Of a stretch of DNA of 64,000 bases, positions 44,212-56,200 are shown in pieces. A program made the position numbers and the translations under genes. Source of the DNA: Planoprotostelium fungivorum (Eukaryota; Evosea; Variosea; Cavosteliida; Cavosteliaceae). The notes below the pieces were generated by a model. It was not told the origin of the DNA, did no database searches, and was given only the letters and a program-made list of their open reading frames with translations. The stretch lies in the NCBI GenBank assembly GCA_003024175.1, contig MDYQ01000002.1, forward strand, positions 62,001 through 126,000, read 5' to 3'. The stretch's first letter is position 1; every line of letters begins with the position of its first letter.

Positions 44212-46152
44212 ATGACACCTAACTCACAACGTCTCACGCTTCACCTGGCCCTGCTATGTACGATCGTCGCCGCATCATTGCCTTTCCAAGATGATGGAAA
44301 GTGCACCGAGGCGAAGGAGATGAAATTGGACGATGTCAGATACGTTCGTATGGAAGAGGCCATAAAGGGGATGAAGTTGGATGGATGGGAGGAAGAATGG
44401 ATCTCTTCCGGGCGGACTTCCCACAAGTTTCAGAAAGTACCAAAGATCGATTTTGTTTACACGTGTGAGTGAGGCGAAATCGTACTGCATAGATGATCAA
44501 GACGTATCTGCATGACATCATGAAGAAATGTGAAATGTGCAACGATGGACTGACGGATCGTAACAGGGGTCAACGGATCAGACCCTTATTTTACGGAAAC
44601 AGAATCGGCCTATGCCGGCGTCTATTCAAAAGACCGCAGATGGCAGAAGAACCACAAAAACCACCGGTGGAACGAGTTAGACGAACTCCGCTATGGAATT
44701 CGTTCTGTCTGGTCGTTCGCGCAAGACTTTCTCAACAACCTCTTCATTATTGTCAATGAGGTGATCCCCGTCACGAAACATCGGGTCTAAACCCAGTTGT
44801 TGAAGACATAATGACAGGTTTGGGACGGAGAAAAATGGATCGATCAAGTGCCATCATGGTTCAACTCGGAGAAGGATAATGAGAGGGTCAAGATCATCGG
44901 AACCAAACAGATCTTCCGCGAAGAAGCGAAAGATTGTCTGCCGACCTTCAACAGCAACACCATCGAGACTCAACTCCACAACACACGCTCATCGGTCGAC
45001 ATCGTGAGCTCCCATCTTCCTCCTCCACCTCATTTCCATCAGTTTGTGGCCCTGTCGAACGACATGATGCTGGGGACAGACCACTCCGCTTCAGATTTCT
45101 ACTCTCCTCTCTTTGGTCTCACTCTTGGTTTCGGCTACGAGACACCACCCAACAGACAAGTGCCATTCTCAGAATCCGAAATCAGCTCCCTTCCCGCCAA
45201 CGACATCGCAATTGGGACGTCCAGCTTCATGCTGTCCAGATTATTTGGAATTCGAACCCGGCTGACACCCTACCACTTTGGTCACGTGATGTCGAGGTCA
45301 CTCACACACGAGGCCTTTCACAGCTTCCCTCAACTATCACTCACTTCCTCCTTGTCCAGATATAGAAACGATGCGACCCAAATGGACACGTGGTTCCTGA
45401 CTTCCCACTACGTCATGGAGCGTTTCAGGGAAGCCCTCCTCTGGTCTTACTTATCGCTACGCATGGACTCGGACGGTAACGGCATCATCGACTTGATGGA
45501 GAGAAAGGCCATCATCAAAGACATCATCAAAGTCAAGTACCAACCGGGCTACATGCGAACCCACCGACAGCTCCACTTCGAGATGGATGAGGTGCTCCAC
45601 GGTGCAGACCTTCCTCCCACCATGGCTGAGACCATCCGCTGGACCTCCATGGACGGCCCGGTCGGCATGGACGTTCAGTGTCAGTGGTTCAACCCAGAGA
45701 CCTGCTTCTCACACTCTGACGTACCTGGAAACATCACGATCGAACGAGCTCTCGACAATTTCGTGCGATCGAACACGCAGTGCGGAGACTGTACCATTCA
45801 GAGGCTGCTGCAAGATCATCCAAGGGGATACGAACCACTCTTACCCCCACGAGAGAAGGTGCAAGAGAGAGATATGGCCATCAAGGCCATACGTCGCTAT
45901 CAGTACTCGGTTGTACCCAACAGCATGTCTCGATTTGTCTCTCTGAAGGGGGAGATGGATGTACCTCTCCTGAAGAAGAGAGGAGGAGACATTAAGGATA
46001 GTTTACATTCACCGGTAGTACCGCAGTACTGCTTCAACGATGACCTGAACGAGAAATTGACGGAGGAGATGGTAGAGAGGACGAAACAAAATTTGTGGCA
46101 TTTTTATGAATCGATCGCCAGCGTCCCGACACCATTCGAGAAGAGAGAATAA
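44212..46152 (+). CDS. Stealth-family phosphosugar transferase (GNPTAB-like) with EF-hand
   Basis: ATG 44212 with a hydrophobic N-terminal anchor (LHLALLCTIVAASL). Stealth CR1: KIDFVYTWVNGSDPYFTETE (spliced across 44467-44570). CR2: DELRYGIRSVWSFAQDFLNN and FIIVNE. CR3-like: DCLPTFNSNTIETQLHN and FVALSNDMMLG. Then an EF-hand-like DSDGNGIIDLMERKAI at about 45466-45513, placed as in the animal lysosomal GlcNAc-1-phosphotransferase. Length is about 580 residues. Family role: transfer of a phosphosugar from UDP-GlcNAc to glycoprotein mannose or to surface glycans in the Golgi; in amoebae this would fit lysosomal enzyme tagging. The NDD motif of CR3 reads NDM here, so activity should be tested before it is assumed. 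Confidence 0.82.
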
Positions 46153-46215
46153 ATGTACAGAGAATCGGCTCTTCTCATCCCCTCATCGATCACATCACAT
46201 GAAACATCATCATCG

Positions 46216-47949
46216 TCATCGAGTGTCCAAGTTCGAATGTCCATTCTGGCCGCTCTTGTGAGTTCTCAAGCTATCGAAACCATTCTTCGGTCGTGGCGGT
46301 ACGGTCGGTGGCTCTTGCCTCGTCGGATTTGATTCAGTGCGAAAATCTCGATTCAATTCTGGATTTTCTGGTGGTAAGAGAGAAGTGTAGAGAGGTCGTG
46401 GAGGGTCACTGACAGACCTCATCCTGGAGAGAGCGTGAGTTTTCATCGAGATTTCACACCTCACCGCATGGGTGTGTGATCGAGGTCGGGGGGTGCTGAT
46501 GGTCTCAAAGTTTTGTGCCGCAGGGATGCCTCGGGGAGTGTACAGTCGTCGACAGATATCGATGTCGATGATGACACGTGATTGAAATCTGATGACGAAT
46601 GATGATGTCATCACCTCGATAACTTACTCACCCTTACCGTGACCTGACACAGTACCTAACGTGAAGGGAACGCAGACCTTGAAACGAGACGAAGTCCACA
46701 GCTCCAACTGTAATAGGTAGGAGACCTGAAGAATCAGCCTCGTCCGAGGCTATTTTCAGCTTCACCTGGAGGATCTTACAGTGATGAGGCGCTATATTGG
46801 GAATAAGGTGTGACGGTGTCTGCAGCATGAATCTCCGCTGAAAATTCGACGTACGCTTTTTAACTTTGACTTGATCCAATTCGTTGGACACGTGCACCGT
46901 TTTTTTCTTCTCCTTCGTTCTGTCATCACATCAACCGAGACATCATCGAGATGATGTCATCGTTCATCACTCACCCTCCCTCCACCGTGTGGGTGATCCT
47001 CTGGATGATTGACAGCTCCATCTTCTTTACCTTCGAACTGCTCTTGTTGTCCACGCTCACGCTGCCGTCAAGATATTCTCCTGATAACGTTCATCTACAA
47101 CGGAGATCACGTGACTCACCCCTGCATACGTAATCTCGCACGAGGTCCAATCGAACGTCTACACCTCCAGAGTGGAGCAGCTGATGCCACGGTTTCTTTT
47201 GATGATCTACAACGGAGAGAGAGGAAGATCTGACGCTGTGACCTACAGCAGCCACCACGGTGATATCCTTGGATACTTTGACTGATGTAGGATGAGTCCA
47301 GCATCGTAGGATGATGATGCAGATGAGGGATCGTGTGGTGGGTGATGCTGTATGGATGTGAAGATGAGATGCACCTGATTTCCATTGTCTCTTGAGTTTG
47401 GCGATGAAGGTGTAGCGGATGTAGCCGTGGGTCGTCTGGAGATGGTGAGATGTGTGCGTGTCATGTTAAACGTCTCACTTCGAAGGAAGAAGGGAGATCA
47501 GGTCTCAATCGGAGAGTGAAAGGATAATGATGTTCTCCAGGTGGTAGTGTCTTGCGTTCGTGTGCACTTTCCCACAAAATCATCTGAAGAATATTACTCG
47601 TGGTCGAATGATGTTCAAGAGATTGAAAATGGGGTATGTATGTGATGGTCTTCGAGATTGATGGAAGCACCTGTTCATCTGATAAGATTTGATTCTCTTC
47701 ATATATTTTGGAATGTTTGGTGTCATCATTGGTTGTCAATCCAGATATATACGTCCATTTACTGTGAGCTCTTCCATTCAAAAAGAGACGAAGTGACTTC
47801 GCTTTCTTTTCCTTCGTAAATCGTGTGACTACGATACCTGAATGGAGTCAATGAAATCATCACATCATACACTCACCACTGATCAGTTGACCAGCTTGAA
47901 ATGTGTCTGTAGCATCATGGAACAGTATCGTAATCTTGGGTAAACTCAT
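46216..47949 (-). CDS. Alpha-arrestin-like protein
   Basis: Minus-strand ATG 47949 starts MSLPKITILFHDATDTFQAG with QLISG, then VVTRFTKEKKAKSLRLFLNG and RAHSKWTYISG, the typical arrestin N-domain order. Next ETTHGYIRYTFIAKLKRQWK, then the C-domain (HHCKILQVKLKIASDE; VGAVDFVSFQGLRSLHVRYC). The C-terminal tail is Pro/Arg-rich (DPPRPLYTSLLPPENPEL; VPPRPKNGF) and could bind SH3 or WW domains, though no exact PPxY is seen. Expected role: adaptor in receptor endocytosis and ubiquitination. Introns are frequent, with CATCTACAACGG at about 47092 and 47204. Confidence 0.75.
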
Positions 47950-48586
47950 GACACAGATAAAACTCTTTGGTGGTGTGAGTCATTCGATGGAGGAAACAAT
48001 CATCCGTTTTATTTGAAAAGAAGACTTTCCGTCAATGCCGAGGCGATCATCTCGTTCTCACGCACAGGCCAAAAGGAGCAAACTTCTATTGAGCATCGAA
48101 GTGCTCTACTACTAGTAGCTATCGAGCCAAAGTGGACGTTCGAATTGCGAACTCCACCTCATCACCATGAATGACAGACAAATCCCAGACTAATGTTCGT
48201 ATGATAGCCGTCTTGATCATCGGTCGGACAACTGCCGTTATACATTGACAGCTCGCCGTTTAATCAGCTTGCGAGTTGAGAAGTCTTCCAAGTTCACGGC
48301 TGACCCGAACACATGTGAGCTCAACAGCAAAGCTGGAATTTTGGTCATCCTCGTTGTTTGTTGTTCACTTTTCTGAACTTTCCCATTTTCTTCCACGGCT
48401 GTTGTGAAGATAGCAAATCCAATACATCACTCGGGATGTCGGTGAGTGGAAATCTCTGAAACATCTATCCTCGAGCACGATCGCGATGGCGCTTAGAATT
48501 CTCATATTCTCGGTATCTTAGGATACCGAGAATGATGCTCTCACACATTGCTCGTTATTGTCTCTGAATGAAGAGAATGTAAATTG
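47950..48586. promoter_or_regulatory. Divergent intergenic with a 28-bp palindrome
   Basis: No coding exon supported. A near-perfect stem-loop ATTCTCGGTATC-TTAG-GATACCGAGAAT lies at 48506-48533, about 55 bases before the next ATG, so it would fall in the promoter or 5' UTR of the following gene. Confidence 0.45.
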
Positions 48587-49247
48587 ATGCTCGAGCAGCG
48601 AAAGAACAGCATGAAGGCCAGAAAGGCCAGACACGAGTTTAACGTTTCCCTAGAGAAGGCAGCAGACCAAAAGCAAGCCGAAAAATTGGCCAGAAAGAGA
48701 CAGGTGATGCACAGCCTCTGTATGAGGTCTCACATATGTGACAGCGTCAAGAAACAGAGGAGGCCCACACGACATCCGCTCTGTTAAATCCTCACAAACA
48801 ACGAAGAACGGACAAGCAGACCTCTGTCTCGACCACCGATCGTGCCGACACCTTCATGGTGGACGTTGACAACTCCGTCTACGCCTCTGGAATCGAAAAC
48901 GCCAAGCCCGTTCGCAAGGTGATCTTCAATCATGGAACCCCTCTCCTCTCATCGATTGCATTCAACCACTATGTTCCATCCATCTTTTCTCATCCATCTC
49001 CTCATTGTTCTCACTCTTCGTACAGGTCAGAAAATACAAGTTGAAGGCCGCACGTAAAGCCGAGAAGGAGAATGAGATGCAGGAGGAGGAAGAGACCATC
49101 GTAGAGAAGCTCGCCAGAACCACTCCAGATCTCGTCGACCCAGAAGTCAAGCCAAAGCCTCCTTCAGCAGCCGCGGCTGCCATCAAGAACTCGAGGAAGA
49201 GAGGAGGAAACAAGGAACAGAAGAAAGCGGATGCCATGGACGAATAA
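48587..49247 (+). CDS. Small basic Lys/Glu-rich protein, unrecognised
   Basis: Three exons: MLEQRKNSMKARKARHEFNV with SLEKAADQKQAEKLARKRQ; then ETEEAHTTSALLNPHKQRRT with DTFMVDVDNSVYASGIENAK; then VRKYKLKAARKAEKENEMQE and KPPSAAAAAIKNSRKRGGNK, ending AMDE (49247). The product is about 165 residues with alternating basic and acidic helices and a KRGGNKEQKK tail, suggesting a nucleolar or ribosome-associated protein. No named family is recognised. Confidence 0.5.
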
Positions 49248-49386
49248 ATAGAGGATGTATCGAGTGATGGACGTTACACTTGAAGAGGAGATGATGAACC
49301 CAGTTTGGCGAAATTTCAACCTTTCCATTCCAATCAATCTGTCGAACACGAAGGTCGACGTCGCATGCGGCAATATCGGTTGAAAC

Positions 49387-50080
49387 ATGGAGAGGAAGAA
49401 GGAAAACAAGGTGAAGATTGAGGGTCGACGTCTGGAGAGTGAGCATCCGACTGATCTTTCGCTCACATCAGCTCAATCAAATGAGGACAGTGACGATGAA
49501 TACTCGGTGAGACTGAGCAGCAAAGACTTTTTCTTACTTCCGTAAGCAGCTACCGAGAAGCATCACACTCATCGCGTCTCCCTTCGTCGACAAACGGAAT
49601 CAAAATTAAGATGAAGTGGGTGCGTCATCCCTTCTCGCATTAAACCGTTCAGAGACCATCAAAATGCAAAAGACATCACTGAGATGTTACTCGATGCATC
49701 CACCACGACTGTGATAGGTCACGTATCAGCCAACGATCTTTTCTCGAATCAGAACGACTGTAGCTCTCTCACGCCAGCTGCCAAGCCTGGTAAAAAGAAG
49801 AGACGGAGATCTAAAAAGCACATCATCGTATGTGAGGAATGTAAAGATGGTGGAACACCATGCGATAAAGGTGGTGAATTGATCGAAGGTTCCAACACTG
49901 AACATCGTCACAGGACAGATTTGTAGATCCTGTTATGAAAGAGGCACGATGTGCATCCGCCAGCGATTGGCGATGAGTCGTCAAACAAGCGAAGCTCCAC
50001 AGAGAAAGAAGATCAAGGAGGAAGGACCAACAGGGAAGATCTCACCATCCGAGTTACATGAGCCTCCTCCTCTAATTTGA
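49387..50080 (+). CDS. Zn(II)2Cys6-type transcription factor
   Basis: ATG 49387 (MERKKENKVKIEGRRLESEH). A later exon has KPGKKKRRRSKKHIIV followed by C-EE-C-KDGGTP-C-DKGQI-C-RS-C-YERGTM-C, an exact C-x2-C-x6-C-x5-C-x2-C-x6-C binuclear zinc cluster formed across an intron (about 49870-49913). A basic tail (RKKIKEEGPTGK) ends EPPPLI at 50080. About 150 residues, with no room for the fungal middle homology region. The junction between the first and second exons is not fully certain. It should bind CGG-type half sites in the nucleus. Such fingers are common in fungi and also occur in dictyostelids. Confidence 0.7.
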
Positions 50081-50267
50081 ACGTTCGCACAGACACGAAT
50101 ACATGCTTACTGTGGACTCTCCCCTGACTTTTGTATCTCTTGCTCCATTCAATTCGTTTCGTTGAATTTGTCTTGAGTAGGAACAATTATGTCAATCCTT
50201 GTCGTACAGCGGGTCATTTCTGAATCGTTCGGGTCAATTTCAACGTAGAGGCGTCCAGATCAACCGC

Positions 50268-53200
50268 ATGGGGAGTATCCTCTGTTTGGTATTACTCCTC
50301 TCTCTCATCGGGGCGGCCATCGCCTCGACGGGAAGAGATGCAGCCTGTCTATCGGATCGATTGATGGATGTGAAGGCGGGAAAGACTCCTGTAAGAGGTG
50401 TGAACCTGGGATCATGGTTGGTGGTAGATTATAGGACGGTACCTCAGCTGTGGGATGATAATGGATGTAATCATACAATCTACCCTGAACAACAAGGACT
50501 CGAGAGATGTCTCGGCTCTCGTGCCTCTGTGGTGAGATGAGGTTTCTGAAGCAAAGGGATTAAGAAGCGATAGGTATTGGAAGGACACTGGTCTAGTTTC
50601 ATCACAGAGGTGGACTTTGAGAAGATGTCGGTGCAGGGAGTTAATTCGGTCCAACTTCCTATCGGTTGGTGGCAGATCTACGAGTCGGTATGTATCATAT
50701 AAATCATCTCACCGTTAGATGTTGACTTGAAATCCAGGACAGAGTGAAAGAGAACCCCCTAGTCCAAATCGATCACGTTCCAGGTGCCCTCTATTATCTT
50801 GAGAAGGCATTTCAATGGGCGGAGTCCAATGGCATCGGTACGCTTGCATCGTCCCTCCAATTTCTGACGTTTGAATACAGCCATCACACTGGAATTGGGT
50901 GCTCTCAAGGCTGTTGAGAAGTCACAAATCAAGGCTTCCTTCAATCTCTTCACGTCTCTGTATGTTTCATCAAAGGGCTTTGTGGAGGTTTTATTGGAAG
51001 AGGACCCAACTTTCGAGTGGGCTCATTCCGATCGGTCATCGTACTCATAAACCTCAGATACCCCCTCTACGATGGACACTCCAACAGCTGGCACCCCCAC
51101 GAGAACCCTCTCCTTCTCTCCTGTGAGGCAGAGAAATCCCATCTCACTCCCATCATGTGAGATCATCTCCACCTCCGCCCTTCGATTGAAAGACATCTGC
51201 AGGAACTTCGTGCCCCACATCAATCTCACAGACATACCACCCGAGCCTCTATGCATTCACGATCGCCTGAAGTCAGTCCGAAACGGCTCTATCCCCCTGA
51301 GAGGTGAACTCTCTCATTTGAACGCGACAGTTCACTCCATACAATACGTATTCACCATCACGACAGGTGCGAGTTTACACGGATGGCTCCTACTGGAGAG
51401 CTTCTTCACTTCTTATCTGTGGAAAGACAACAACTGCGACTCTTCCCTCAATCCGGGCACTTGGCTCTTCCAAAAGGTCCCTCCTTTTCAAGTCATTTCA
51501 TCTTTTTCTCAATCCATTCCAGAATTGTTTCGGGGACGATCCATCGGGTGAAAAGGCTGCCAAGGTCTTCAGACAACATTGGGACACCTTCGTCACCGAG
51601 AAGGACTTTGAGAAGATGTTTCGCCTGGGTCTCAATTCCGTTAAACTCCCAATTCCGTGGTGGAGCATCTACGATGACATCGGTGGAGCCGTCAACAACG
51701 GTCCTTATGTCGATCCCAATCGATTCGTCCTCGGTTCACTCGAATACATCGACAATGCATTCAGGTGGGCCGAGAAGTGGGGAATCGGTGGGAACGATGA
51801 CGCGTGATGACGTCACTGATGTTCCCAGGAATTCTCCTCGATTTCCACGCGGCTCCCGCCTCACAGAATGGAAAGGAAGGGTCTGCACCACCGGGTGTCG
51901 ATCAAAACTATTGGGCACAATGGCCAAACAACGTGGCGAGAGGTGTAGATGCTGTGACGAGGTACGTGGCTAGATATTCTGGCAGCATCGCCTTCCTTGG
52001 AATGTCCGTTGTAGATGCACCGGATAATTCGTATCTTGGGAGTTATCAGCAGGCGGCCGAGAGCAATCGACCCGGGTGAGTTGAAACTTCTGTGGAAATT
52101 CGGGATAACGAGGGCAGGTATTTCAACACGACATACTATATTATCAAGAAGGCGTGTCCAGATTGTATCGTCATCTACAATTTCCCACCCAATGTGGACA
52201 GAGACAACCAGCCGTGGAAAGATATCGTTCATCAAAACAACTATCATTTCGGTCAACACACTTACTTCTGTTGGGTGAGTCATCCGATCTACACCAATGT
52301 AGATTGATGACCCCGCAGAACGACGGCTCAGATCAACACATCCTCGGCGATATCAAGAATAACGTTGCGAATAACATTTTGAACACACGGAAGTATTGGG
52401 GAAGGAATGTCATCATCGATGAATTCTCCGGATGCAGCAAATACCAAAACCGTACGAGAGACTACCTCCGTGCCCAGCTGGACGTGAGATTTCCCCGAAA
52501 TTTCGGGGGAAACTCAACGATTCCAGGCGTACAAAGCTGCCGGTGTGGGCTGGTTCTTCTGGATCTGGTCGTACAACGACCAAGACGAGTGGAGCATGCA
52601 GACAGCTGTCGACAAGGGGTACATACTCCCCTCAGACATGCAGACCATCACCTGTCCCATATCAAATATCTCAGCCGAACGACCCTGTCAACACTGTCAG
52701 GCTTTGACAGATATATTCAATAATGCCGGGGGAATCAGCTGGAAGAGCATGATGGGGTGGTACCTACCCATCACCAGCCATCTACAGTATTGTAGATTCA
52801 GAAATATCGAATGTGATCCAGTCACGAACGACATAGTGGGAATCGAATTCGTCGATAACGATCTGACCGGTGAGTGATGACGTAGTGTGACGCGTGATGA
52901 TGTCATCAGGATCTATCGACGCCATCTGCAGCCTGACGGGATTGAGGCGGCTGAATATCTCCGGAAACGTTGGTTTGACTGGAAATATTCCGGTAGATAT
53001 CGGCCGTCTACAACGATTAGAGACGTTGAACCTCAGCTCGAACTCGTGGGTTGATCGAAATTTCGCATTACGTTGACCGTTGTAGTTTGACGGGAACCAT
53101 ACCCCACTCTCTCACCAACATCACCACTCTCAAGTACGTCTATCTATCCTGGAACAACTTCAAAGGTGAGACGTCTTTTCACGCCCCGTCTGATATCATA

Positions 53201-56200
53201 CCCAGGGGAAATTCCAAGAACTTTCTCGAATCTGCTTCGTCTGAGGGAAATAGATATCAGTTACAATCAATTCTCCGGAGATCTTCCGGACCTCAGTAAT
53301 TTGGTGAATCTGACGGTGATCACTTGACTTTCGTTGTAGATGGATGACATCCTCACAGACAGTGGACGTCAGCAGGAACGATTTTTCCGGTGATTTTCCG
53401 AGGCTAGACAATTGTACGCGCCTGGATACGCTTCACGTGGAGATCAACCGACTCGATGGGTATGTGACATCGAAATTTCTCCGAAAACTCATCGAAAACT
53501 CAGTGTCATACCGGACACTCTGTGTCAGGCGAGATCTCTGAAGATATTATATTTTCACACGAATCAACTGAAGGGCTCCATTCCTCAATGCTTTGGATTT
53601 TCACTTCCGAACCTAACGCAGATCATGGGCAGTAATAATGCTTTATCTGGAGCGGTGAAGGAGATTTCATCGAATTTTCTCTCAACAGCCTGTTGTAGAT
53701 ACCTAAAAAGACGGTGTGTCCATCGTTGGTCTTTGTGTGGATGGGGCAGAATCGGTTCACGGGCAACATTCCAGACTTTTCGGCTTGCTCTTCTCTGACC
53801 ATATTGAACATCCCCGACAATCGATTCGGAGGTGGTATTCATCATCTACAACGAGCCATTCACCCCGACAGGTACCATTCCCGAGTGGCTGGGTAACCTC
53901 AAGAGCATCTCTGAGATCGATTTGGGGTGAAATTTCACGCAATTTTCCGTGGCTGACAGGTCGTGATAGGAACACGGGCCTCACGGGTACAATTCCGGCT
54001 TCCCTGGGAAACGCACCGAACGTTGCCATCTTAGCTCTCCCCTCGAATAATCTTCAAGGAACAGTGAGTGTGACGTGTGATGACCTGTGATGACGTCATC
54101 AGCTTCCCAACATATTTGGTAATTGGTCTAAACTGAATACGATCAACGTGCAATCGAACCAACTAGAAGGAGTCGTACCCACAGCTTTGTTCCAGGGGTC
54201 ACAGATCACCACCATCAAGTGATTCCACTTGAGATTTCCAACTCATCTACAACGAACACAGGTTGAGCTTCAACAAATTTTCCGGTACTATTCCCGTCAG
54301 CCTGGGGAGCGATTCCACCAACAACATTCAGACGTTCATGCTGTCCAACAACAACTTCACCGGTCTATTTCCCGCCCAACCCAACATGTACGCTCTATCC
54401 GTGCTAGACATCAGCAACAACAGCTTCACGGGCAATCAGTGGGGTTGGATGGTCACTCTCAATGCCGTGCAATACATCGGTGATTTTATTCTATTTTATT
54501 GTTCGTTGAAGATCGACAGACCTATCGGGCAATCAGTTCAGTGGAGTCCTTCCCCCCCTGGACGGTCTGAAGCTCATCACGAGGTTCGTTGTAGATGGAT
54601 AAAATTTCATCTCATTTTCGCAGATTCATCGTGCGTAACAACAGTTTCACGGGTAGATTTCCCGTCTTCAACACACAGGCACCTCTCGATTACATCGATT
54701 TGGTGAGTTGTAGACGGTCGATTTTCCTCACCTCTCTGCAGTCTCACAACGCGTTCTACGGAACACTCGATTCGATCACAGGGAAACCCTCTCAAGTCCA
54801 AACCCTCCTGCTGAATAACAACAAGTGAGTTCTCGGTGAAATTTCATCTGACGCGTACAGTTTCACCGGAGTATTACCCCCTCAGGTTCAGAACTTACCC
54901 CTCCTGCAGACACTACAATTGCAAAATAACGAGCTATACGGTATATCATCGTCTCATTGTCTTAGATGACACAGACAGGTCTCCTACCACAGACCATCTC
55001 TACACTCACTCGTCTCATTTCTCTCAAGTTGGATAACAACAGGTGATGACGGAAATCTCATTGAAATTCCGCTCAATTCTCACAGTATCGACGGACTGAT
55101 ACCCAGCATGGACCCCCTGGTCAATTTAGAGGTGGCGCAGATTCGCAAACTGCGACTGAAATTTCCAGGAGTTTACCGCGGCGAACAACAACATCGTATC
55201 TGATATCACAGGTCTGACTCGTTTGCCCAAACTTCAGGTGATCGTGACTACGAAATTTCTCTGACTTCTCCCAGATCATCGATCTGTCCTACAATCATAA
55301 CTTGAACGCTACGATCCCAGAAGCCATACGTAACCTGACGTACTTGTCTATTTTTAGACTCTCCGGGTGCAACATGACCGGGAGAATACCCAATCTAAAG
55401 GGCCTCCGACAATTATCCGACCTATGTCTCGACGACAACGATTTCGAGGGAGATTTTCCACCCCACTCGGTTCGTTGTAGATCGATGACGTCATCTGACG
55501 TCACGACCAGGCTAATCCCATTCGTTTGTTACTGTCGAAAAATCGACTCACTGGCCCACTTGACTTCCTCTCTTCGATGACTTCCATCACGGAACTGCGG
55601 GTAAACCACAACCAATTCTCCGGCAATTTCCCGGATTTATCCGGTAAGAAGGCATTGAGAGTGGTGGACACGTCGTACAATCAACTGACCGGTGAGTCGA
55701 GTGAAAATTCACGGAAAACTCACGACGAAAAGGAAATGCGTACGCTTTTGAAGGCATGAATAATCTCGTGTCGGTCAATCTGGTGAGTTCCTCCGATAGA
55801 TTCGAATTTTGAATTTCGAAAAAGGAGGGAAATCAGCTGTCGGGTAATCTACCTTCCGTACGTGGCAGTGAATCTCTCGAGGTGAAGATTTATATTTATC
55901 ATTTCATGAAAAGACATTTCATTCATCACATCCAGACCCTGAAATTATCCAACAATCAATTCTCCGAAGCTTCTCAATGGCCCTCCATACCCTCCAGCAT
56001 CAGAGTGAGTCGTAACGAGATTTCCCTCACATTCCAACGGATTCCCTCAGCATTGTGACTTGACGGGCAATTCCTTCTTGTGTCCCGTGGCCTGGGACGC
56101 CATTACGCAGTGTAACGCCACCTGCAAAGTAGAAGACGAGAACTCGGGACAATTTGAGATGAGAATCCAGGGCAGTCTCGATACCTTTGACGGTACAAAT

